From contig OY288250.1 in NCBI GenBank assembly GCA_958450325.1, positions 51,598,898 through 51,662,897 on the forward strand: a DNA stretch of 64,000 bases, read 5' to 3'. This DNA is from Agrostemma githago (Eukaryota > Streptophyta > Magnoliopsida > Caryophyllales > Caryophyllaceae). The notes below the pieces were generated by a model. It was not told the origin of the DNA. It did no database searches and saw nothing but the letters and a program-made list of their open reading frames with translations. Below, one piece after another: positions 57,361 through 64,000 of the stretch (position 1 is its first letter; the number at the start of each line of letters is the position of its first letter). Both the position numbers and the translations under genes were made by a program.

Positions 57361-57927
57361 TAGACCTGGCAAAGTAAACCCGAACCCGAAAAACCGACAG
57401 AAAATACTTGAATTGAAACCGATCGAACACCCGATAGCATTAACTTGGAATATTACCCGAAACCCGATTCAATCCGAATCGAACCGAATTTGTACCGAAT
57501 TTAATATAACCGCATGATACCCGAACCCAAATATAACCGAACCAATAATAACCGAACTGATTGACCTGATTAATAAATACTTGTTTTTTTTTCATAAAAA
57601 ACACCCAATTTTTGGGTTTTTCTTCATTGATTATTTATTTATTAATAGTTTTATAAATTATTACTTATAATTTGAAGGTATAACAAACAAAAAAATCAAA
57701 TTATTTATTTTTTAACTCAAGAAACTTATGACCTGAGACTCACCTGACGTGCTATTGACCCAACCCGAACCGTACCCCACTCGAAATAACATAAACTGAT
57801 AAAAGTGGTTAACCGAAATGAACCCGATCGAAATCGAACCGAAACTGAAATTTATTCTAACCCGATTAAGATCGAATCGATTTAACCCGGTCCGTAATCG
57901 AATCGAATGACCCGTTTGCAAGGTCTA
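57361..57927 (+). mobile_element. hAT-like MITE, TSD TTGATAAC
   Basis: This 567-bp element has 13-bp inverted ends, TAGACCTGGCAAA and TTTGCAAGGTCTA (one mismatch). A perfect 8-bp duplication TTGATAAC lies at 57,353-57,360 and 57,928-57,935. The interior is rich in CCGAACCCGAA-like runs, which repeat in both halves. It has no ORF. Confidence 0.9.
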
Positions 57928-58322
57928 TTGATAACCTATATTTAGCTCTGTTCCAAATTACCTTAATAATTTATTTTAAAGTAATACGAAATTGTTTAAC
58001 ATTTCTATTTTCAAGCGTTTGAATTTTACGAAGACTTTCTTAATTGCAAATATTTTGATTTCTATGAGATTATTAGGTAAAATAGTTTAAAATTTTTGAA
58101 AAATTTCGTATGTCTAAGTTTTTTTTATTGCCGGTAGACTTTAAATCTGTCATTGAAAACGTTTGACGATTGGTTCAATTTTTATTTACTAACTACAAAA
58201 CTTGATTTCTCAAATTTTTGTTTGGTCTTAAAAACAAAATATTGTCGAACTTCTTAATCAAAACGTTTTACTGTTGCTTTGAAAATACTTGTGTACTCTC
58301 CCCTCAAATTCGTTTACAAATA

Positions 58323-58605
58323 CTCCCTCCGATTATTTAGGTTTGCAACGTTTACTATTTGCACCAAAAATAAGAAAAGCAAGTGTGGGCCACTATGAAT
58401 GATGTTATTGTGAGTTTTAAACAATATAATTATGAAAAAAAGTTAGATAGGTAAAAAGTTAGTGAATATTTTGGAATATAATAATGAAAAGTGAAGGGTA
58501 TGTTAGTCATTTTATAAGAAAAATAAAGCCCAAATTGGAAATGTAGCAAACCTAATGAATTTGCCAAATATGGAATACGTTGCAAACCCAAAGAATCAGA
58601 GGGAG
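58323..58605 (+). mobile_element. Stowaway-type MITE, TA target
   Basis: This 283-bp element starts CTCCCTCCGATTATTTAGG and ends with the matching inverted repeat (CCCAAAGAATCAGAGGGAG). TA dinucleotides at 58,321-58,322 and 58,606-58,607 flank it. CTCCCTCCG ends and a TA target are typical of Stowaway (Tc1/mariner) MITEs. Confidence 0.88.
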
Positions 58606-58886
58606 TATTATTTATCGTCATTATTTTAACCAATAATTTTTAACTCACGATTTTATTAATTTAAATGATTTTTAAACTTTGGGTAACTGAGCCCAAATTA
58701 TCTTGAGATAAATTTTGTCTTCGAATTTGATTTCATATCACGTTTAAAGTTGTATTATTGTTTTTTACCGAGCTTGTGATGCGAGGTAAGCATTCTCATT
58801 TTATTCAAGTGATATAACATTGTTTTCCATTCTATCTTTATCTTTTTATAAGTTTCGAGGACGAAAGTTCTTTTAGTGGGGAAGAT

Positions 58887-60119
58887 TGTAACACCCCTAA
58901 TTTTATAAATTTAAATTAATTTAAAAAATTATGTTCGTATATTTATTTTTATGATTTAACTTGTAATTCTTAAAGTTATTATAAAACGAATTTATCATTT
59001 GATCGTTTCAAACTCTTAAAATTCTATTTGTCTTGGAATCGGTACACTTTTTCTTTGGTGAGTTGAATTCAACCCGCATGATTTACGTTCATTTCCCAAT
59101 TCCCTTGTTTTCCTGTTATTCTTTCGCCCCCCTTACTTATCTATTCCACCGCTTCCCCTAATCCTTTTGGATTTCCACATTATTAACAACGTACATACCC
59201 CCACCTTTTCCCTTTACAGAAGAGTTCAACGCACCCTCTTCGTTCCTCCTCTCTTCTTCATTTTTTTCCTTTGTCTACCAACATCACCCTCACTTGATGC
59301 TCGCTGCTGCTGCTATTTCTTCTACTGGTGTGTGTTCTGTCTTCCTCTCCTTTTCCTCCAACCATCATCTCGAACCTCTCCCCTGTTTCCGACCTCTATT
59401 CTCGCTGTTTCTGTTCGCTACTGCTGTTGCTGGTTCTGCTACCCTCGTTCATCTACCACCATCTTCGTTCCTTACTCCAATCGACGTCCTTGTCATTTTG
59501 TGTCTTGCTACTTCTTTCCTCCTTTTTTTATGCTGCTGTTGACACTCAGTTCAGGCATGTATCGTTGACGTTTTGCTTTGTATTGATGTAAGGTAGTGTC
59601 TTTCCCTGCCTTGTTTTAATGTCGATTTCTTTTCCTCTCCTCTATTTTCCGATGTTCGTTTTGTGTGTATTGTCGATCCTTGATTGTCATCCTTAGTTTC
59701 GTCTTTACTATGTTGTTTCATATTTGTTGCTATTATTTTGACATTTGAATCGTGTTTTGAGGTCTGCCCTTCGGTCCTTTATTTTCTTGGATCTCGTTTC
59801 ACCTGTTTTCTTGTCATTTGTGCTGCTATCATTATTTGTTGTCGTTGTTCCTTGTCCTGATGCTACTGTTTGGTCACGTTTGCTGCTGGGTTTTGGGTGT
59901 GAGCTAGCGAGTAGCATGGATCCTACTCTTTCTTTATTTATGTAATTTTTGGATTTGTATAAACCCATTTGAAGATTTTCCTTTTGGCCCTTTTGTAAAA
60001 AGAGGATTTTGTATTGACTGACCATTTTTTTTAATAAGATATAGTTTGTCGGTGTGTTTTAATCCCAACTCTACAGTGTTTCCGCCACTGTATTGCGTTA
60101 GAATTTCTACGGCATTACA
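58887..60119 (+). repeat. X 3' LTR
   Basis: This uninterrupted copy gives the empty-site sequence for Tat-2 (AACCCGCATGATTTACG near 59,073-59,090). It ends ATTACA at 60,119. It is nearly identical to the 5' copy over the right 1,040 bp. Confidence 0.92.
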
Positions 60120-60700
60120 ATTCTCACTAATCAAGTTTGGACAGAAGCCATTCCCGAAAAGCCAATTGCTGACACGACTCTCGTAAAATAGTTTAAGAAG
60201 ATCCGAGTTGACCTCACTATATGGAACCTCCTAATCAGCTGGCAACAACATCGAGAGGCACCTACTAAGGCTCTCGATCAAATCAAGATCGGCTCAACTG
60301 CTACCCCTGCTGAAATAGTAGCTACTGTTATGCCCCACCTTAAGGGCAAAGCTAAGGAAGATGGTCCGCTGATTACCTTCTTTGAGTCCGATATACCACC
60401 GTTTGGGGCTTCCCACAACTTAGCCCTATACATAACGGTGATATACCGCGGGAAATATCTCCCCATGACCCTAATAGATGATGGGTCTGCTGCCAATGTC
60501 CTACCACTGAGGACTGCTAAAGCTGTCGGTATTACCGAGGCCGAATATATCTCGACTGCTCAAACCGTCTAGGCTTTCGGTGGAAGCCCGAAGTCGGTAG
60601 CTGGGGACGTCAAATTGACTATTATAACGGGACCAGTAGAGAAATAGCTAAAATTCTAGGTGATTAACGTCATGATGTGCGGGCTTCGCGATCCACATAG
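60120..60700 (+). pseudogene. Tat-3 protease region, continuation after X
   Basis: The polyprotein of Tat-3 resumes here. The aspartic protease segment reads LYITVIYRGKYLPMTLIDDG and continues SAANVLP; the DDGSA core is at about 60,477-60,491. TAG stops occur at 60,188-60,190, 60,570-60,572 and 60,645-60,647. Near 60,660-60,700 the sequence resembles the end of a protease domain (QVINVMM) with a decayed GRPWIH region, then ends at the boundary of element Y. Confidence 0.75.
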
Positions 60701-62536
60701 TCAAACAATATTTATAACACCGACTAACCTAACTAATGTAATAGCGATAAGTCGAGATCGATCCTCAGGAACGCTCTATGTAATGTCGGTCGAGTCTAAG
60801 TCAATAAGTGTTTGGGGTCTATTTTGGGGGGTTTTAGGTGGTTTAGCTAAACTAAGGTAGTCAATCTAAAATAACTAAGACGGATAACGATAAGAGGAAA
60901 GACGTTAGGTGGAGTCGGAGAATCGGAAATGAGATACATAAAACAAAGAATCAAGCAATCCACACACGATCGACAAGGGATGGGTCACTTTCCAGTCTTT
61001 ACACCCGACCTCACTAAGACTCGCTTTCGTGACGAAGAAGCTAGGTCACTTTGTCGGAATTACCCAAGCCCCAAGTTTCCCCATATTGACGATGGTGAAT
61101 ACGAGTCAACTAAATTGATCAAGTAAAGTCGACAAGGATACAACAATTCCAAAATAGACAAATCAACCCAAGTGCATTCAATCACAAGAATCCTTAATCC
61201 ACGTTACCCAAATTCATTCTCCCCTAACCCTCTAACAAAGATCAACTCACTAATCATGGTAAAACTAACAAGAACAATAGACAAAGGAACTAGGCAAAAA
61301 CAATTCATACTAACAAAAAGAGGGAAAATTAATCTAACACAAGTGAGAGGAAAATAAAACCAAGAACAAACTCTACTAGAAAAAATAATAAAAAAGCAAG
61401 AAAAACCAAGAAAAACAATAAACTAGAGGAAAAACTAGAGAAGAAACTAATTAGAGAGAAGAGAGAGGAGAAGAAAGTACCAACAATGGAGGAAAAACTC
61501 AATGAAGAAGATAAAGATTAATATAAAAATGGATAAAGCTTGAAGAAGAAAATACAAGAACTTGTCACTAATCCTTGCAAAAACTCTTCAAACTCCCTAA
61601 TTAGATCTAAAAATACACTACTAAAACATAAAATGATGGAGTAATTAATCTAGAGATCTAATACATGTAGTTACCCTATGAGATGAGTTATTGCATAATG
61701 AAGTTGTATAAGGCATAATTCTAGAGTTAAATATATATACAAACCTCCTTAATGGATCATTAAAACAAAGCCCAAAACTGATTTTTTCCCTTAAAATGAA
61801 ACTTGCCCTTTGGATCTTCATAGGGTGAAATTTTGCCCTGTGGATTCTCTCCGATATGGCCGAAATACTCTCGGGCAAAGTTTCGCCCAGTGACCTTTTT
61901 TGTCCAAAATGGCAATCTGGGGAGGATACACTGTCAAGCAAAGTTTCGCCCGGTCAAAATCTCATCGGATAAAGTTTCGCTCGATGAAAAATCTGACCAA
62001 AAACTCAAAAATCTCGTAGGGTAAGATTTCGCTCGGTCAGATCTCATCGGATGAAATTTCGCCCTGTGACTTCAAAGGGCCATAACTCTTTTGTTTGATC
62101 TTCGATTGGGGCCTGTGATATGTCGTTAGAAAGCTAAAAAAATAAGCTTTCACCTCCAACTAGAATCGCATCAATCTGAGGTCTGGAAATGTAGATATAT
62201 ACATTCGAATTTTGACTTTGCCGGTGAAGATAGCCAATGGACTATAGTTTTGCCCTTTTGCTCAAGGTTTCACCCTTTGATGCTTGGACTTTTGCTTTAT
62301 GGCATGCTTTGGACGATATCCCGCTCCCTTGTGCCCATGTAAGCTCGAACATGCTCTCGAACAATGGATTCCTATCAAAATAGTAGGAAAACTACCCAAA
62401 ATACGTAAAATGCACAAGAGAGGTCGCTAGAGTGAGAAAGACTCAAATAAGGCGATAATCGCACACAAATCTCACAAAAGCGATAGGAAAATGGGTCTAA
62501 ATTGGTGGAAAAGTTGGTCAAATTTGGCACACATCA
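60701..62536 (-). repeat. Y 3' LTR
   Basis: This is about 1.8 kb. On the minus strand a TATA-like TATATATA lies near 61,731-61,738. Imperfect palindromes of the type GGGCAAAGTTTCGCCC lie upstream (higher coordinates) between about 61,826 and 62,065. ORFs inside are short and unrecognised. Confidence 0.65.
61826..62065. repeat. Imperfect palindromes in the Y LTR
   Basis: Six copies of an AAAGTTTCGCCC-like motif have their TTT-GC cores at 61,832, 61,881, 61,944, 61,975, 62,027 and 62,057. Spacings are 49, 63, 31, 52 and 30 bp. The best copy, GGGCAAAGTTTCGCCC (61,873-61,888), is nearly self-complementary. It is a different sequence from the Athila and Tat palindromes but lies in the same promoter-proximal position. 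Confidence 0.65.
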
Positions 62537-62548
62537 AATCCCCACAGT

Positions 62549-64000
62549 AAACCGTTGCTCGTCCTCGAGCAAGGACCCAAAAAGAAACTAAGTAATACTA
62601 CTAAGCTAGACTATGCTAAGCCAATGAGAGGTAATTAACGGGCCCACTCCGTCCCTTCAACTCACATCAAAATACCTATGACGTAAGGTACTCCCAGGCA
62701 AGGCAAGTTGGGTGTTGCTTAAAATTGTGGACACAACTAAACACACACACACACAAAAAAAACACAAAACACATAAACGAACAAGAATAGCTGCATCCAA
62801 AGAAGGAAACACCGACTCCCTCACTGAGACAGTGGGAAAGACACCAATAGTTCACTCGAACAAGTGTAAGCATTCCAAAGTTAATTGTTCAAGATGAAAT
62901 GGACAAAAGCCAAATAGAATGACATGAAAGCACTAAAACGTTGATAATTATCTTGGTCCTCCTAATCTTTTAATAGCGTACAAGGGGGTGTTAAACGGAG
63001 TATAAATTGTGAACTATGGAGTTAGTAGATACTAGAGGTAAGTGCAATTCCGACCCTTTTTTCAAAAGCAATGAGGATCGTCCTAAGCCTAAAGTGAACC
63101 GAAAATAGTCCAAAAAATTATGGTGGAGAAGTGTTCACAAAATGAGACAAACCGACTATCCACCACTATCTTCCTTCCTAGGGACTCGGTCCTTTGGTAG
63201 GCACTTCACGGTGATAAGTTGCCAAAAAGGCATATTTCGGATAGAAATATTTTTGGTGGTTTGGTTTTTCTTGTATTCTCTTTTGATTTTCATTTGTGCC
63301 TTTTTCTTTTTGTCTTGGTTTGCTCTTTTTGGCTAAATGATGCGACTCGGGGGCTACAATTGTCACGACCCCCACTTTGTGTGGCGCAAGGCACGACCTC
63401 CTCTTGGAGTATGCCTTGTACATGACTAGAGTCCCCAAGATTTAATGATGAGCATCGAAATGAAGTAATTGAAACCAAACATTTGGAATTTTTTTTAAGA
63501 ACTAATTATGATGGTGTATAGGTAGGAGGGTAAATAGGTAAGATGGGTGTGCACCCCTGTCAAACCAACAAAGATGGGGAAGTTGAACTATTTGTGCAAT
63601 GGTCACTTCTAGCAAGGTCACCTAGTGATAGGAATGCGGTAACCAAGGCCTTATCACTCCATGGGTGGTCAAGGTAGTCAAATGCAAACCCCGATGTAAA
63701 CTTCTAGTAGAAAGGTGGACTAAAGCTAAAAGACCAACGCAATTATTGATTTGAAGTCATTCTACTAGAGTAAAGTCCGAAATCAAAATGGGTTACTAAC
63801 TAGGGAAGGTGAACACTCGTAAGCAAGTCTAACAATCGGGTTTTCGAAAACATTTTCCCTAAACACACTATACAAAACACAAAAGAACGCAATAAAAGTA
63901 AAAAAAACAACTACAAGTAAAGCGAAGCACTCCAATCTCCATCAATTATCACAACCACAACCACCAATTCCAAAATGTTCACCAAGTGAACCTCCAAATA
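62549..64000 (-). other. Y interior, 3' non-coding
   Basis: This follows (precedes, on the minus strand) the purine tract. I see no domain in the short ORFs. It extends past the window end. Confidence 0.45.

Larger units (their letters stand above)
55354..58886 (+). other. Decayed interior of X
   Basis: This 3.5-kb stretch begins with the primer-binding site and ends with a Tekay-type FRGRKF tail and G-rich tract. Between them no reverse transcriptase, integrase or gag motif is visible in any frame. It contains a hAT MITE and a Stowaway MITE. Confidence 0.65.
43592..60119 (+). mobile_element. X: gutted Tekay/Del-like LTR retrotransposon inserted in Tat-3
   Basis: The 5' LTR is 43,592-43,784 plus 54,314-55,353 (split by Tat-2), and the 3' LTR is 58,887-60,119. 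Both total exactly 1,233 bp, begin TGTAACACCCC and end ATTACA. A changed initiator-Met primer-binding site (TGTTATCAGAGC, 55,356) follows the first. The sequence just before the 3' LTR (58,857-58,886) reads FRGRKF in one frame and then a G-rich tract, a hallmark of Tekay/Del elements. The 3.5-kb interior has no recognisable gag or pol. The flanks AGTTC and ATTCT are only a partial TSD match, but Tat-3 protein reading resumes after 60,119. Confidence 0.85.
34524..60700 (+). mobile_element. Tat-3: degenerate Tat/Ogre-type element hosting CACTA, X and Y
   Basis: The 5' LTR (34,524-41,530 including a CACTA element) is followed by a damaged tRNA-Arg-type primer-binding site, a leader and gag (42,220-43,410). 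After the X insertion the same polyprotein resumes at about 60,120 and carries the protease region to about 60,700, where element Y begins. Its remaining pol and 3' LTR are not in the window. It is more decayed than Tat-1 and Tat-2; even the LTR start reads CGTAGACACCC. Confidence 0.8.
60701..64000 (-). mobile_element. Y: minus-strand LTR retrotransposon, 3' end only
   Basis: On the minus strand the sequence CTCGAGGACGAGCAACGG lies just before a purine tract (ACTGTGGGGATT) and an LTR starting TGATGTGTGCC at 62,536. This arrangement is typical of the 3' end of several plant Ty3/gypsy elements. The LTR runs to about 60,701 and cuts Tat-3 there. The interior 62,549-64,000 has no recognised gene. 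The low-coordinate LTR end is uncertain by about 10 bp because no clear TG is visible. Confidence 0.65.

Noticed and set aside
60120..60650. A separate small protease gene
   Set aside because: It is the continuation of Tat-3 gag-protease after the X insertion; the protein reading on both sides fits one polyprotein.

Overview
This window looks like repeat-dense, intergenic nuclear DNA from a eudicot plant. I find no intact host gene, no rRNA and no convincing tRNA. Nearly all of the 64 kb can be assigned to transposable elements (TEs) inserted into one another. The species cannot be read from the sequence. The mix of Athila, Tat/Ogre-like and Tekay/Del-like Ty3/gypsy elements, an L1-type LINE, a CACTA element, two hAT miniature elements and a Stowaway points to a large angiosperm genome.

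Left nest, 1 to about 34,523. An L1-type LINE on the minus strand (ORF1 starts at 33,668; ORF2 runs down to 28,092) is cut in its reverse transcriptase by a minus-strand Tekay-like element, here called Z. The Z LTR is 26,071-28,091 and its interior continues leftward past base 1. Z is split by a Tat-type solo LTR (306-2,593, TSD CATAC) and by the 20.5-kb composite Tat-1 (4,301-24,760). Tat-1 keeps a gag ORF but no pol, and is itself split by a complete but inactive Athila element (10,972-21,396, TSD GCAAC). A second Tat solo LTR (31,153-33,519, TSD CATTG) interrupts LINE ORF1.

Right nest, 34,524 to 64,000. Tat-3 has its 5' LTR at 34,524-41,530, split by a 4.3-kb CACTA element (TSD TAT) that appears to carry a captured beta-glucosidase first exon. 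Its gag/protease is split by X (43,592-60,119), a gutted Tekay element. Tat-2 (43,785-53,976), a pol-bearing element lacking gag, sits inside the 5' LTR of X. Tat-2 carries an antisense gene with its own TATA box, broken by a hAT element. X also holds a hAT MITE and a Stowaway MITE. At about 60.7 kb Tat-3 is cut by the 3' LTR of a minus-strand element, Y, which runs out of the window.

The most interesting signal is not a gene. Every LTR family here whose core promoter I could place carries short palindromes just upstream of its TATA box. In the Athila and Tat-1 families this is a 12-bp palindrome, ACTCG-RY-CGAGT, with spacings of 20-23 and 49-51 bp (about 2 and 5 helical turns). The same geometry appears in two different retrotransposon lineages, in an Athila coding region and just upstream of the Athila env-like ORF. 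Other families use different palindrome sequences at the equivalent position.
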